DNA of 64,000 nt, taken from G963662905 sp963676725. GTDB lineage: Bacteria; Bacteroidota; Bacteroidia; Bacteroidales; WRLA01. Both the position numbers and the translations under genes were made by a program. Of the stretch, positions 47,859 to 58,600 are shown piece by piece. Within the stretch, counting starts at the first letter, position 1; every line of letters begins with the position of its first letter. The stretch covers positions 1,240,001 through 1,304,000 of the forward strand of contig OY781463.1 in assembly GCA_963676725.1 (NCBI GenBank), in the 5' to 3' direction. The notes below the pieces were generated by a model. That model worked only from the letters and a program-made list of their open reading frames with translations. It ran no database searches and was not told where the DNA came from.

Positions 47859-49301
47859 TTACTGTTTTATCCAGTTTTTGTTGATGAGCTTTCCATTCCC
47901 GAGTAGAATTGTGATGATATAATTCCCTGATTCTAATGATGCTGTGTTTAAATTATTGCCGGGATAATCCATGCTTAAAATGGTCTGTCCTGCAGTATTC
48001 GTAAAGAAGATGGATCGTATTTTGGTCGAATTATCCATATCAATTTGGATCTGGTCCAGACCAGGGTTTGGGTAAATATTTATATTCGGATCATTATCTG
48101 CTTTTCGATCGGGAATTGTTGTTATTAATCCTTCAGGAGAAACCCTCATTACAATATTGTCGCGGGTAAAATTCTGTGTTAATGCATCATATTTGGTGCC
48201 TGCCAAAATGAAATCGCCATTTTCTGCAGCGAGTATATGGCTGAGGGTGTAAAAAGCATCACCCCCATAGAAATGTTCCCATTCGATATTCGGAAAAGCG
48301 CTGTATTTTATCAGATGAAACCATGAGTTTTCATTTGAAAAAATATTTCCGTCATGATTGGCAGTTGATCCGGAAAGAAGCCTGCGATCATGCGCCAGAA
48401 TAAGTCCGGATGTGGATGCAGGGCGGTCTGCTGTATCACCTGATTTTCCAACATGAACCGAGGAACGCGTTATTAGATCATCATTCATAGAGCTGATATA
48501 GACATCATTTTCGATCGTAGATTTCGTCATAAACATAAAGTTCCCATTATATAATCCGAGGATATCGCTTGGGGCCGACATGCCTAAATTATAGGTATCA
48601 TAAGTCTTCGTAATGATGAAATTGCTGTCTAAACGGCTTAGCTGAATTGAGTAATTGTATAAAGGAAATAAAATGGCAGATAATGTGAATCCTGTGCCGG
48701 AGGGAATAAAATTATATGCCTTGCAACTATGGTCCGGATCATACACTTTTTGTTGGATTAGACCAAAACGTTTGTTGATTTTTAGAAAAACCATCTGATA
48801 ATGCAATGCGGCCCTAAAATGTAAAGTGCTGAGTACAAAATGCTCCCCATCATCAATGATTTGGGGTTTTGTCATATCTATAATATGATATTGCGATAAG
48901 GGGATCAGCATCATCCTGCTAAAGACGGCATTTTCATTGATGTGATAAATCGCTAGGCAATTCTCCCCGGTAAGGTTTTTTTCATTGCCCATTAAATACA
49001 GTTCGTTATTGAATTTAAGGAATTTATAAAATAAACGATTGTTGTCTGTTTTGGGATATCGCTGGCTCAGTATTTCTCCATCAGCACTTAAAACACTAAT
49101 ACGGTTGATGCCTTTTGTTAAGTCAGGCGTTTCATAGATCCATTCCAGGACATAAATATAGCCATTGTCTTCTTCAATATCTGCAACACTCTGATCGTCA
49201 ATATAGGGGATGAGTTTCGAAAAAACCTCCTGAGCTATTAATGTGGGGCTAAATTGTACAATAAAAATACAAATCGCAATGAATAAATATTTTTTTCGCA
49301 T
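47859..49301 (-). CDS. Secreted protein with type IX sorting domain
   Basis: I start at 49301 (MRKKYLFIAICIFIVQFSPTLIAQ), where a signal peptide begins. The frame is open 13 codons farther upstream (ATG at 49340), but those residues are polar and would bury the signal. The product is 480 aa. The body, about 25-395, is made of beta-propeller-like repeats (for example LYLMGNEKNLTGENCLAIYHINEN, GDFILAGTKYDALTQ) without enzymatic motifs. Residues about 405-480 (NINIYPNPGLDQIQIDM...LESGNYIITILLGNG...NWIKQ) are a type IX sorting domain. Likely a surface or secreted binding protein. It is convergent with the nucleoside kinase gene. Confidence 0.82.
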   Translation of the reverse strand: MRKKYLFIAICIFIVQFSPTLIAQEVFSKLIPYIDDQSVADIEEDNGYIYVLEWIYETPDLTKGINRISVLSADGEILSQRYPKTDNNRLFYKFLKFNNELYLMGNEKNLTGENCLAIYHINENAVFSRMMLIPLSQYHIIDMTKPQIIDDGEHFVLSTLHFRAALHYQMVFLKINKRFGLIQQKVYDPDHSCKAYNFIPSGTGFTLSAILFPLYNYSIQLSRLDSNFIITKTYDTYNLGMSAPSDILGLYNGNFMFMTKSTIENDVYISSMNDDLITRSSVHVGKSGDTADRPASTSGLILAHDRRLLSGSTANHDGNIFSNENSWFHLIKYSAFPNIEWEHFYGGDAFYTLSHILAAENGDFILAGTKYDALTQNFTRDNIVMRVSPEGLITTIPDRKADNDPNINIYPNPGLDQIQIDMDNSTKIRSIFFTNTAGQTILSMDYPGNNLNTASLESGNYIITILLGNGKLINKNWIKQ

Positions 49302-49340
49302 AGAGTATAAATTGGATTGTCTTTGTGGACTTCGAATCAT

Positions 49341-49904
49341 ACTTCTTAAACAGGCTAAATGACAAATGGTTGCTTTGTTTGCGGGAAAAATAGTTCTGTG
49401 AAGTTTCCAAGCTATGGGAAAGATACCTGTGCTATTCTTTTTCGATTGCTTATCAAGTTAATTTTTAAAATGAGGTGTTCAATTGAGTACTTAGGCTAAG
49501 CAATGAAATTCAGTATATTTCAATGAATGTTGTTTTAGATTTCTCCCTCGGTCATCTTATGTTTGTAATTTAATGAGTGTTCTATATCAAAAAGAATATA
49601 AAACACTGTAACTAAGAAAAATGACCTCAGTCGAAAAGACAAGATGGTGAAATATAGATAGACAAAAGTGGCGCGCGGACATATATATTTTAAAGTTATT
49701 GTGTCCGCGCGCCACTTTTGTCTGCTCCCTAACGAATCCTGTCTTTTCGACCAAGGGATCAAAACGAAGTGAAGATCCTGCGGGAGAAATCTAATTATCA
49801 ATGTAACAACCGATTAGGTTAAGTATTTATTTGAACACCTCAATTTTTAAAATTGTTATATCCATTTCTGAATATTTTTTTTCGTCCATTCCGGATATTT
49901 TTTC
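49341..49904. other. Gene-free interval containing a nested inverted repeat
   Basis: About 560 bases with no credible gene. A minus-strand frame of 88 codons here runs through the hairpin described separately and has no family resemblance. Two short fragments (GAGGTGTTCAATTGAGTACTT near 49470 and a GGTTAAGTATTTATTTGAACACCTC-type string near 49815) look like imperfect inverted copies bracketing the hairpin, about 350 bp apart. Confidence 0.5.
49630..49751. repeat. Nested perfect inverted repeat (122 bp)
   Basis: The outer arms GTCGAAAAGACA and TGTCTTTTCGAC (12 bp) enclose inner arms of 22 bp with perfect complementarity at 49660-49681 and 49702-49723, built around AAAGTGGCGCGCGGACA, with a 20-base A/T-rich loop. 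The GC content of the inner arm is far above its surroundings. It is followed by no T-run, so it is not a simple terminator. Candidates are a fold-back miniature element, a structured RNA or a protein-binding site. Confidence 0.85.
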
Positions 49905-49943
49905 AAAAAAAAGCCGTGCAGAATAAATTATTTGCACGGCTTT
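49905..49943 (-). terminator. Terminator of ridA
   Basis: On the minus strand AAAGCCGTGCA pairs with TGCACGGCTTT, followed by a run of eight T. It begins about 20 bases after the ridA stop. Confidence 0.85.
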
Positions 49944-49963
49944 GTTCAAGTTTAGGCTGAATT

Positions 49964-50341
49964 TTATTTTACAGCGATGCATTCAATTTCGACCATAACA
50001 CCAAGCGGAAGCTTAACAACACCAAAAGCAGCACGTGCCGGTGGGTTTTCTGTGAAAAAGCTGGCATAGACTTCGTTCATGGCTGCAAAATTGTCCATAT
50101 TATCGAGCAGGCAAGTGCATTTCACAACATTTTCGTAGGTGTATCCAGCTTCTTTTAGGATAGCACCCATGTTTTTTAGAACTTGTTCTGTCTGCTCTTT
50201 GATGCCGCCCTCAACGATTTTTCCAATGGCAGGATCAACAGGAATTTGTCCACTTACATAAAGAGTCCCATTGGCTTCTGTTGCTTGTGAATAAGGCCCA
50301 ACCGCTTTGGGCGCATTTTCAGTATGTATTATTTTTTTCAT
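49964..50341 (-). CDS. ridA: RidA family reactive-intermediate deaminase
   Basis: 125 aa, a single YjgF/YER057c/UK114 domain. It trimerises and hydrolyses reactive enamine/imine intermediates released by PLP enzymes. Signatures are APKAVGPYSQA (N-terminal), LYVSGQIPVDPA, GGIKEQTEQVLKNMGAIL and the C-terminal NPPARAAFGVVKLPLGVMVEIECIA, with the substrate-binding Arg (R in PARAAF) and terminal Glu present. It has its own consensus promoter (50362-50392) and its own terminator, so it is monocistronic. Confidence 0.95.
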   Translation of the reverse strand: MKKIIHTENAPKAVGPYSQATEANGTLYVSGQIPVDPAIGKIVEGGIKEQTEQVLKNMGAILKEAGYTYENVVKCTCLLDNMDNFAAMNEVYASFFTENPPARAAFGVVKLPLGVMVEIECIAVK

Positions 50342-50361
50342 AATGCTATTATTAAGTGCAG

Positions 50362-50392
50362 CAAAGGTAGCAGAAGATCAGGGAAATTCAAA
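50362..50392 (-). promoter_or_regulatory. Promoter of ridA
   Basis: On the minus strand TTTG (50392-50389), 19-base spacer, TACCTTTG (50369-50362): a full consensus match 21 bases upstream of the ATG. Confidence 0.65.
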
Positions 50393-50583
50393 ATAAGTTA
50401 GGGCCGTATTTTTGTATTGAAAGACTGATTATGAATATCGTTAATACGGATCTTTCATATCGATTTATACTTATAAAGGCCTAAGAAATACTTATAAAAC
50501 AATAATTTGTATTCCGAAATTTAATACTCTGCTTTCTTGGATAAGATAGGGCTTTTGTGCCAAAATTGCTTGAATAAGGAACT

Positions 50584-51609
50584 TTACTTTTTGATGGAGA
50601 ACTTATAAATAGTTTTATGCTTATATACTTCCCCGGGATTTAAAAGTGTAGAAGGGAAATGTGGCTGGTTTGGTGCATCCGGATAGTGTTGTGTTTCGCA
50701 ACAAAAGGCTGAACGGTAGGTATATTTAGTTTGATCGTGGCCAATTTCACTCCCATCTATCCAATTGCCTGTATAAAATTGCATGCCGGCTTGATCTGTA
50801 ATTACTTCCATTATTCGACCTGTTTCAGGCTCGAAAATTTCTGCTGCTTTTTGTAAATTGCCGTCATTATTGAGTATAAAATTATGATCATACCCTCTTC
50901 CCAGCTTTAATTGCTCATGATCCATATTTATGTCCCGACCGATGGACTTTGGGGTTCTGAAATCAAATGGTGTTTCTGAAACATCCATAAATTCCCCTGT
51001 TGGTATCAGGTTTTTATTTACTGCAGTGATGGAGTCGGAATTTATTTGAGCTATATGTTGCAGAATATTTGATTTTCCTCCATCTTTTAGGTTAAAATAG
51101 GAATGATGCGTCATGTTGATGACGGTGGTTTTATCTGTAGTTGCTTTATAATCAATTATTAATTCATTATTATCTGTCCACTGATAGTGTACTTCCACCT
51201 TTAGTTTTCCGGGGAAGCCTCCTTCCATATCCTCACTAATATAGCTTAAAAGCAGCTTGTTTTTTTTGTCTTGTATATCCTGTTTTACCTGCCAAAATAC
51301 ATTATGGAAGCCATTTTCGCCACTATGGAGATTATTTTCGCCATCATTTTTTTGTAGGAAGTAGGTTTTATCATCAATTTTGAAGGAGGCTTTCGCGATG
51401 CGGTTAGCGTACCTTCCAACGGTTGCGCCAAAAAACGCATCTCCACTTAAATATTCTTCCGGATTGTCATAACCTAAAACGATATTCCCCTTTTTGCCGT
51501 CCTTATCGGGAACAATGATTGACATGACTTTAGCACCAAAGTTTGTGATTTTTACAAGGTTTCCGGATTTGTTTTCCAGTGTGTAGCAAATGGGTTTAGT
51601 GTAGTGCAT
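50584..51609 (-). CDS. galM: Aldose 1-epimerase (mutarotase)
   Basis: 341 aa, the usual length of GalM. It interconverts alpha and beta anomers of galactose or glucose. Family signatures: FFGATVGRYANRIAKASF (about 55-72), NMTHHSYFNLKDGG with the catalytic His (about 165-178), GRGYDHNFIL and the C-terminal YTGNWIDG and FCCETQHYPDAPNQPHFPS holding the catalytic Glu. No signal peptide, so it is cytoplasmic. A promoter-like TAGATTTG (minus strand, 51636-51629) lies just upstream. Neighbours are not sugar genes. Confidence 0.95.
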   Translation of the reverse strand: MHYTKPICYTLENKSGNLVKITNFGAKVMSIIVPDKDGKKGNIVLGYDNPEEYLSGDAFFGATVGRYANRIAKASFKIDDKTYFLQKNDGENNLHSGENGFHNVFWQVKQDIQDKKNKLLLSYISEDMEGGFPGKLKVEVHYQWTDNNELIIDYKATTDKTTVINMTHHSYFNLKDGGKSNILQHIAQINSDSITAVNKNLIPTGEFMDVSETPFDFRTPKSIGRDINMDHEQLKLGRGYDHNFILNNDGNLQKAAEIFEPETGRIMEVITDQAGMQFYTGNWIDGSEIGHDQTKYTYRSAFCCETQHYPDAPNQPHFPSTLLNPGEVYKHKTIYKFSIKK

Positions 51610-51628
51610 TTTATAATGATTTTAAAAG

Positions 51629-51659
51629 CAAATCTACTGAAATTTTTTGTGAAGTGAAA
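51629..51659 (-). promoter_or_regulatory. Putative promoter of galM
   Basis: On the minus strand TTTC (51659-51656), 19-base spacer, TAGATTTG (51636-51629). There is one mismatch in the -33 element. Confidence 0.45.
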
Positions 51660-51699
51660 AGTTGTCACGGCTTTATTGATCCGTTTATTTGGCGATTTA

Positions 51700-53163
51700 T
51701 TATTGAAAATGCAATCGTTCGCAAGGGTATTTTAATTTTTCTTTGGGGCATTTGCCTTTGATCCACCATGGGATGCCAAATCGAATCGAAAAATAAAAGT
51801 CCATTCCGTAAAAATCATTGAGGCCAAGAAAAGTGCCCAATTTATCGGTGCCCATTGTTATGCCCATCCACCGAAGGTATAATCCAAGTCGGGGAGTTGT
51901 TAAATTATAAAACGAAAGAGGAAAACCCGCTTCGAATTTTAAGCTTTCATAACGTGGTGTAATGTACAATAAATTAGGGCGTTTGATTGGGGATATTGGC
52001 AATGCTAAGACTGAATATGCGTTAAGATACCAATTTTTGCGCATATGGTAATCAAATTGGCCTGATAAGACGGCCGGCAGCATCATTGTGAAGGATTCAG
52101 ATGTTAATGATGCCGTTGGGTTTCCGTAAAAGCGTGTGCTTATGTCTGTTAAAGCAGATTGTACATTGTCATAAGTAAGCTTGTCTATATTCTCCCAATA
52201 ATATTTTATTTGATCGTATGAGTGCACTTGGGCATTTGTTTTAAAGGATAATAAGCCAAGATCGAGGATGGAGATTCCAAGGCGAAATTTATAGGGTACA
52301 AAACGCATCTCGCAAGGTCTGGTCACTTTTTGCCATTGGAGTGTTTTTTTTGCACGCAACCAAGTGTATCCAAGATCAAAGGAAAAACCGCTACCTACTT
52401 GCAATTGATTATCAAGTAGTTTGTTTGTGTTATAGTTTATCGGACTGGAAAATGATACTTCTGCATCAAGATTCCGAATATCCAATGTGCTATCATTTTC
52501 AACTACATAGGAAAAATCTTGCAGATTGAGGTCAAAGCCTTCATATCCAAACAATAACCGGAAACTGATGCCCAATGATTTCCAGTTCCATGCACGGCGT
52601 TCTATTTCGCGGCTGTAGCTAAGGCCAAATTCGCCATAACTTAGCGATGCAATACGGACCTCCGATTCATTGTATAAAATATTATGCTGTGGTTTATAAT
52701 CAAATCCATAATATGCAAAGTTTAAAAGGGACTTTGGAATGGAAGTGCCCGAGCTCATGCTCCTGAAACCGAAATGGATAGCAATTGCATATTTTTCTTC
52801 AACCATCATAAATGCAGGCCCTAATACACGAACAGAGTTATAGAAATTGGAAAAATCAACATCTTCACGAATTAGTACAGGTTTTTCCTCAAGACCATAG
52901 GTTTTTGTGCTGATTTTTCCCGTGAGCAACTTCAGTACAGACATGTCTTCAGAGGGGAGATAGGCTGTATTGTTCTGCAGAAAAACATCTGCACCAATGA
53001 GGTTGAAGTCCCTATATAAATAGCCATGAAGCATTGAGGAAGGATTTGCGTAAATCCCATTCACACCGGAATAATTGCCGAGAACCAAACCCGGTATTTC
53101 CTGAGCGTGAACTAGAACTTGCGCTATACAAAAAGATAAGATTGTTATTAGACCTCTCTTCAT
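51700..53163 (-). CDS. DUF5723-type outer-membrane beta-barrel protein
   Basis: 487 aa with signal peptide (KRGLITILSFCIAQVLVHAQ). The N-terminal LGNYSGVNGIYANPSSMLHGYLYRDFNLIGADVFLQNN has the pattern of the DUF5723 family of Bacteroidota, in which a plug-like start is followed by many amphipathic strands. Alternating aromatic and polar residues continue to the C terminus (MDFYFSIRFGIPWWIKG). The function is unknown; an outer-membrane porin-like or structural role is inferred. It is upstream of galM on the same strand, with 90 bp between. Confidence 0.7.
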   Translation of the reverse strand: MKRGLITILSFCIAQVLVHAQEIPGLVLGNYSGVNGIYANPSSMLHGYLYRDFNLIGADVFLQNNTAYLPSEDMSVLKLLTGKISTKTYGLEEKPVLIREDVDFSNFYNSVRVLGPAFMMVEEKYAIAIHFGFRSMSSGTSIPKSLLNFAYYGFDYKPQHNILYNESEVRIASLSYGEFGLSYSREIERRAWNWKSLGISFRLLFGYEGFDLNLQDFSYVVENDSTLDIRNLDAEVSFSSPINYNTNKLLDNQLQVGSGFSFDLGYTWLRAKKTLQWQKVTRPCEMRFVPYKFRLGISILDLGLLSFKTNAQVHSYDQIKYYWENIDKLTYDNVQSALTDISTRFYGNPTASLTSESFTMMLPAVLSGQFDYHMRKNWYLNAYSVLALPISPIKRPNLLYITPRYESLKFEAGFPLSFYNLTTPRLGLYLRWMGITMGTDKLGTFLGLNDFYGMDFYFSIRFGIPWWIKGKCPKEKLKYPCERLHFQ

Positions 53164-53242
53164 TCAGACATATAACGCCAGAAAGGGGATTTAGTTGTGT
53201 TAATAAGCTGTTATTCAGAATATTTACATTTTTGAAAGATGA

Positions 53243-53272
53243 CAAAAAAAGCCCAAACCAATGGCTTGGGCT
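53243..53272 (-). terminator. Terminator of ychF
   Basis: On the minus strand AGCCCAA pairs with TTGGGCT around a short loop and is followed by seven T. It lies just after the ychF stop. Confidence 0.85.
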
Positions 53273-53295
53273 CTGCCATTAAAATAGTATCTTCG

Positions 53296-54393
53296 TTAGA
53301 CATTAAAACGAATATGGAGGATATCGCCATCCTCAACAATATATGTTTTGCCTTCGAGTTTAAATTTTCCTGCTTCTTTCACGGCTTGTTCCGAACCATA
53401 TTTGATGAAATCATCATATTTCATAACTTCTGCACGAATAAAGCCTCGTTCTAAATCGCTATGAATCACTCCACTGGCTTTTGGAGCGGTCATTCCTTTA
53501 CGAATTGTCCATGCTTTTACTTCTTTAGGACCCGCAGTGAAGAAGGATTGTAATTTAAGGATGGTGTATGCACTTCGGATGAGCCTATCTACACCGGGTT
53601 CTGTAAGTCCGGCATCCTCCATAAATTCTTTTCGGTCTTCTTCATTGTCAAGTTCAGCGATTTCTGATTCTAACTGTCCGGCAATTACCAGCACTTCAGC
53701 ATTTTCTTGCTGTACAGCTTCTTTGATTTTTTCGACATAAGCATTGCCGGAAGTGGCTGAGTCGTCATCTACATTACACACATAAATTACTGGTTTGAGT
53801 GTAAGCAGAAAGAGGTCATCGAGGTATTTTTTATTCTGTTCTGAGACTTCAAGTTTGCGGGCATTTTCGAAATTTTCAAGATGATCTTTCACCGTCTTTA
53901 GAAAATCGACGCCATTTTTTGCATCTTTATCCCCGGTTCTGGCCATTTTTTCCATTCGAAGGATTTTTCGCTCAACAAGATCAAGATCACGTACTTGTAA
54001 TTCGAGATCCACAATTTCCAGATCGCGCACAGGGTTAACAGAACCTTCAACATGCGGGAGGTTTTCATCATCGAAACAGCGTAATACGTGAATAAGCGCA
54101 TCAACTTGTTGAATATCGGATAGGAATTTGTTTCCAACGCCTTCGCCCTGACTTGCTCCTTTAGCGAGCCCCGGAAGGTCTACAATTTCGACAGTAGCAG
54201 GAACAACTTTTTCGGAGTGGATCAGCGCGTCGATGGCAAAAAGCCTCGGATCAGGAACATCGACCATGCCAATATTGGATTTGGTTGCACTAAAAGCATA
54301 ATTCGATGCTTCAGCCTTTGTCTTTGAAATACAGTTAAATATTGTTGTTTTGCCTGTATTTGTCAGGCCTACAATACCACAATTTAATGCCAT
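53296..54393 (-). CDS. ychF: Redox-regulated P-loop NTPase YchF/OLA1
   Basis: 365 aa. Conserved translation-associated Obg-like ATPase that binds ribosomes. G1 is GLTNTGKTTIFNCIS (residues about 7-21). It is followed by DVPDPRLFAIDALIHSEK and G3 DLPGLAKGASQGEGVGNKFLSDI. The G4 position reads VCNVDDD rather than NKxD, as in the ATP-preferring YchF branch. The C-terminal TGS domain has AWTIRKGMTAPKASGVIHSDLERGFIRAEVM. On the minus strand TATCTTTG (54417-54410) is a likely -7 element. A terminator follows, so it is probably monocistronic. Confidence 0.97.
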   Translation of the reverse strand: MALNCGIVGLTNTGKTTIFNCISKTKAEASNYAFSATKSNIGMVDVPDPRLFAIDALIHSEKVVPATVEIVDLPGLAKGASQGEGVGNKFLSDIQQVDALIHVLRCFDDENLPHVEGSVNPVRDLEIVDLELQVRDLDLVERKILRMEKMARTGDKDAKNGVDFLKTVKDHLENFENARKLEVSEQNKKYLDDLFLLTLKPVIYVCNVDDDSATSGNAYVEKIKEAVQQENAEVLVIAGQLESEIAELDNEEDRKEFMEDAGLTEPGVDRLIRSAYTILKLQSFFTAGPKEVKAWTIRKGMTAPKASGVIHSDLERGFIRAEVMKYDDFIKYGSEQAVKEAGKFKLEGKTYIVEDGDILHIRFNV

Positions 54394-54526
54394 AATCTAA
54401 AAATTTGCGCAAAGATAACTAAAAAGCTTTGGCTAATGCTCCACCCACGGCGCTTGGGTTCAATTATATTTCATTTATTGAGTTGTCTTTAAAAATCCTT
54501 TCTCAACTTTTGATGTTCTTCAAAAT

Positions 54527-55585
54527 CTACATATAATCGTTGCAAGTAGTAAAACCAAGTTCTTCCAGTTCCTGAAGAATGCTTTTTAACATTTGGCGCT
54601 TTTCGTGATAGGGTAGAAATCCCGATTTAAAGCCATTAATCACAATGTCTTTGATGTCTTCTTTGGTGAATCCATAGCGTTCAACGGCAATCATATATTC
54701 ATCGCTTAATGTAGTATTGGAAATCAGACGATTATCTGTGTTTATTGTTACGCGTAACCCCATATCAAAATAAAATTTTACAGGATGGCTTTCCCAATTT
54801 TGTACCGCACGTGTTTGAATATTTGAAGTAATGCACATCTCCAAAGGCACGCGGTGGTCATTTACATAATTAAATAAATCACCATTTTCGCGGAGTCGTG
54901 TTCCATGACCAATACGATTTGCAGAAATATAATGCAATGCCTGATGTATCGATTCCGGCCCATAGCCTTCTCCGGCATGCACAGTAGTGTTGATATTATT
55001 GTTCACGATGAGATAGAAAGCTTCTTTATGGTCTTTGGCCGGATAGTCTTTTTCTGCACCTGCAAGATCAAAACCTACAATGCCCCTGTTTTTATAACCT
55101 ACAGCTAGCTCTGCGGCTAGATAGGATTCTGCAGGATCATTATGGCGCAAACTACATAAAATAATGCCAATGCGAATATTAAGATTTGATTCTGCCCTTT
55201 TTTTGCCATCCAAGACAGCATCCACTACATCTGTCAACTTTAAGCCTCTGTTAATATGCAAGATCGGGGCAAAGCGAATTTCCAGATAACGAATATTTTC
55301 ATTCGCGCAATCTTCTGCAAGTTCGTATGTTGCACGCTCGAGCGCTTCGCTGCTTTGAAGCACACTTGTCGTATAATCAAATGGTTTTAGATAGTCTTCA
55401 AGGCTTGTAAAATGATCACCGGCCATAAGCATTTGACGCAATTCTTCCTCATCGTATGTCGGTAATTCTATTTCTTCCTTTTTTGCAATATCAATCATAG
55501 TGGCCGGGCGCAAAGAACCGTCAAGATGACAATGTAACTCTGCTTTAGGCATTTTTTGAATAAGCTCTTTTGTGATTGTTTTCAT
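54527..55585 (-). CDS. add: Adenosine deaminase
   Basis: 352 aa zinc hydrolase converting adenosine to inosine in purine salvage. The metal ligands are at PKAELHCHLDGSLRP (His16/His18 region). The catalytic centre has VHAGEGYGPESIHQAL and RIGHGTRL, then PLEMCITSNIQT and VTINTDNRLIS (final Asp ligand). The ITSNIQT and INTDNRL strings are typical of adenosine rather than AMP deaminase. No signal peptide. It lies downstream of the macroglobulin gene on the same strand with a gap of about 38 bp, so read-through is possible but the functions are unrelated. Confidence 0.94.
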   Translation of the reverse strand: MKTITKELIQKMPKAELHCHLDGSLRPATMIDIAKKEEIELPTYDEEELRQMLMAGDHFTSLEDYLKPFDYTTSVLQSSEALERATYELAEDCANENIRYLEIRFAPILHINRGLKLTDVVDAVLDGKKRAESNLNIRIGIILCSLRHNDPAESYLAAELAVGYKNRGIVGFDLAGAEKDYPAKDHKEAFYLIVNNNINTTVHAGEGYGPESIHQALHYISANRIGHGTRLRENGDLFNYVNDHRVPLEMCITSNIQTRAVQNWESHPVKFYFDMGLRVTINTDNRLISNTTLSDEYMIAVERYGFTKEDIKDIVINGFKSGFLPYHEKRQMLKSILQELEELGFTTCNDYM

Positions 55586-55623
55586 AGTCGAAATATTTTT
55601 TTAAGCGGTAAAATTAGTGAGAC

Positions 55624-58600
55624 TTATTGTTCTGAGTGCAATTTTTCTGAACTCGTTGTCGCATAAACGCTGCCATCATACATCGCTTGTGCTGTGGCTG
55701 AGCCTGCTGTAAACTCTCCACTGGCGACAACTCTGGCCATATAGCAGAGTCTTTGGGTTTTTGGACGAGCATCCAGAAAATAAAGAATCCGGTCGTCACG
55801 AATATCCGCATATTCTGCCGAAACAGGATTCATTTTTTCTACCCAAGGCAAGGCAGCATGTGCAGTAATTCGTGGGTTTTCTATTTGAAAACAAGCAGGA
55901 AGCATATCTGTAAGGGCAATGTTTTCGACATATTGGCCGGAAATACTCCTGAGCTCCAGCATGACAACAATAAGCATACCGGGCTCTAATTGCCCATCAG
56001 TAATTTCTGTGCCATCCCTTTTATAGTAAATGCGTTTAAGGCTTAAGCCGCTGGCAGATGCTTTTGTTTGCATTGAACTGCTAATTCCGCTGGCTTCATA
56101 AGAATAATAAACATTGGCCTCTCCTTTGTTTTCAATATGTATATTCTCATCGGATTGTAATTGGTCAAAATGCACTGATTTCTTTTTTAATGTTTTTTTC
56201 TCGCCTGCAATATCCACTATTGCATTTACTTCCTTATTGATGCTGAGTGCGCTGAGTTTGCCAAGTGCAAGAAAGGAGAATGATAATTCTTGGGTTGATA
56301 GCCATTGGCTTCGATTTAAGTCTTGAATTAATGCCTTGGCAAGTTTTGGTACATTGGGCGATGCATCATCAGTGATTAAAGTAGCCATAAGGCTTAATGC
56401 TGTATTTCTGATCGTTGAGCCAAAACTCTCATCTTTTTCGCCTGCAGATAAATATGCCTCTGAGAGATCCTTTTCCAGAATATTGAAGGTGTTCTTTTCG
56501 CCGATAGAAGCATAGGCTGCTGCCAGAAGCGTTTTCCCGGAAGTGCTGAGCAGTTTTTGATTGTTTTTATAGAAATTCATCATGGCAATTTCCGGTTGAT
56601 GATTGATGGCCAGAACATAGATCGCATAGGGGATTTCTTCCGGCACAAAGCCTTGGTCCACATGATAAGTTTGCTCCGCATCTGCAGTAGCTTGACGGAC
56701 TTTCAACATCTGCCTGATATAATGCAATAGCTTCTGCTCCATATTTTGCGATACATCAAATCCTTTCAATTTTGCTTCGCTTAGGAAATGTGCTGCATAA
56801 ATATCTGCCCACAGACTAATGCGTGTTCCTCCCGGCCAATAGCTAATGCTCCCATCTGGTCTTTGCATGGAATGAACTCTGTTGATCGCTTCACGAATGA
56901 CATAATCCGGATTTAGTTCACTTTTGCCATTAAATCTGGTCATTTCTTCCATATCACGATAGTAGAGCAGAGGAAAAGCACGCGAAACAGTTTGTTCCAG
57001 ACATCCATAAGGATAATCAATAAGCTCCTCAAGGCGTTTTGCAAATGCTGCACTGAAAGTAGCGCTGACTGTCAGGCTTCTGTTTGCTGTTGAAGGAATA
57101 AAATCATCCGTAAAGCCTTTATCGAAAGTGCTTCCCGGAGCGACGGTTCCGCTTTCGTAAATACTTGATGCAGAAGATGAAGGGCGTATTGGGATATTTA
57201 TTTCTTTGTTAATTGTTTCACCATTTGCATTAAGCTTTAAGTTAATATTTGCTACTCCTGCTTTATCCAAGGCAATAATCGAAGTGTAGACGGTTTTTTC
57301 TGTTTTTGATGGGATTGTAATATCCTGTTGCGCACCGCTTCCAATATGAAGCAGCTCATCCGCAGAGATGCCAATATGCACTTTCATCGCCTGATTTGTT
57401 GTATTGCTTAAAGTGATCGGCATTTTTAATTGATCGCCAAAGGAAAGAAAAACAGGGTCGCCTGTGCTAACCACCAAAGGATCAGCAATGGTCATAAATG
57501 ATGTGACAGACCCAAAACTGTTCTCCTTTGCAGCGATGGCCATCAGTCGCACTTTTCCACTAAAATCGGGTATGTCAATTGTAAATTCTGCATTTCCTTT
57601 GCGATCTGCTATTACTGGATGTTTCACAATGCTAAGCAAGTGGAAATCTTTTTGACCAAAGGGGTTCATGTTTCGAGACATTTCGGAGCCTAAGCCTCCA
57701 CCTGTAGCGGTTTTTAAATTTCCAAGATTTGGGAAAAGCCGCGCATAGAGATCATAAGCTTTAATTTCTAATGCCCTGGGTGCATAAAACCATTTATAAG
57801 GGTTTGGGGTTTGATAGTTGGTGAGTTGTAAAATCCCTTCATCCACGGCATAGAGCCAAACCTTTGCGCCTTCTTGCGTTTGCAGGTTTATATGTTGTTT
57901 TTTGCCAGACCGACTTTTTTCTGCTGCCGTAATATCTATTGTAAGCTCATTGTCTGGGTCTAAAACTTTAACCATATGATATCCATGAGCAACAGTCAGC
58001 GGGATTTGTTTCTTTGATGAGGGCTTAAAAGCAGTTGCCGTAATAAAGATATTTGGAATATAGTCGTTGCCTAAATCGATTTCAAGCTGAGCAGTTTTGT
58101 CTTTTAGCTCAAGATTATAATAATCAAGTACTTGATTACGCTCGATTGTCACTAAGAGTTTTCCGTCAAATGGTGCAGTGAAAAGCAATTGTGCCTGTTC
58201 CTTCGGGCTATAAGTATCTTTATCGGCTTTTACTTCGATTAAACCATCTTTGTCAACGCTAAATGATGAATAATCGGTGTCGCCCCATCCATAGGCATAA
58301 AAATCTGTTGTAGTGCATCCGCTTCCGCCACGCGCACTAAGTTCAATAGAATATCGCCCTGATTTTTGGGGTGTGAAAGTGATGTCTTTTTGTTTGCCAT
58401 CAAAACTGATTTGTTCATTATAAATAAGTTCTTTGCGTTCTATGCTGTTGTATTTATATCCGTTATAGCTTTGCTGCATCACGGTTTCGTAAAAAATCCG
58501 GTAGATTTTCAGGTCAGCATCGGTTTTTTCTTCTACGCCATTTTTATCCAATGCAATGGCCTTGAAAGTGTATTCTTGTTTTGTGGCAGCCCAATAATCA

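Noticed and set aside
49535..49801. 88-codon minus-strand frame
   Set aside because: It runs through the perfect inverted repeat and has no recognisable protein features.
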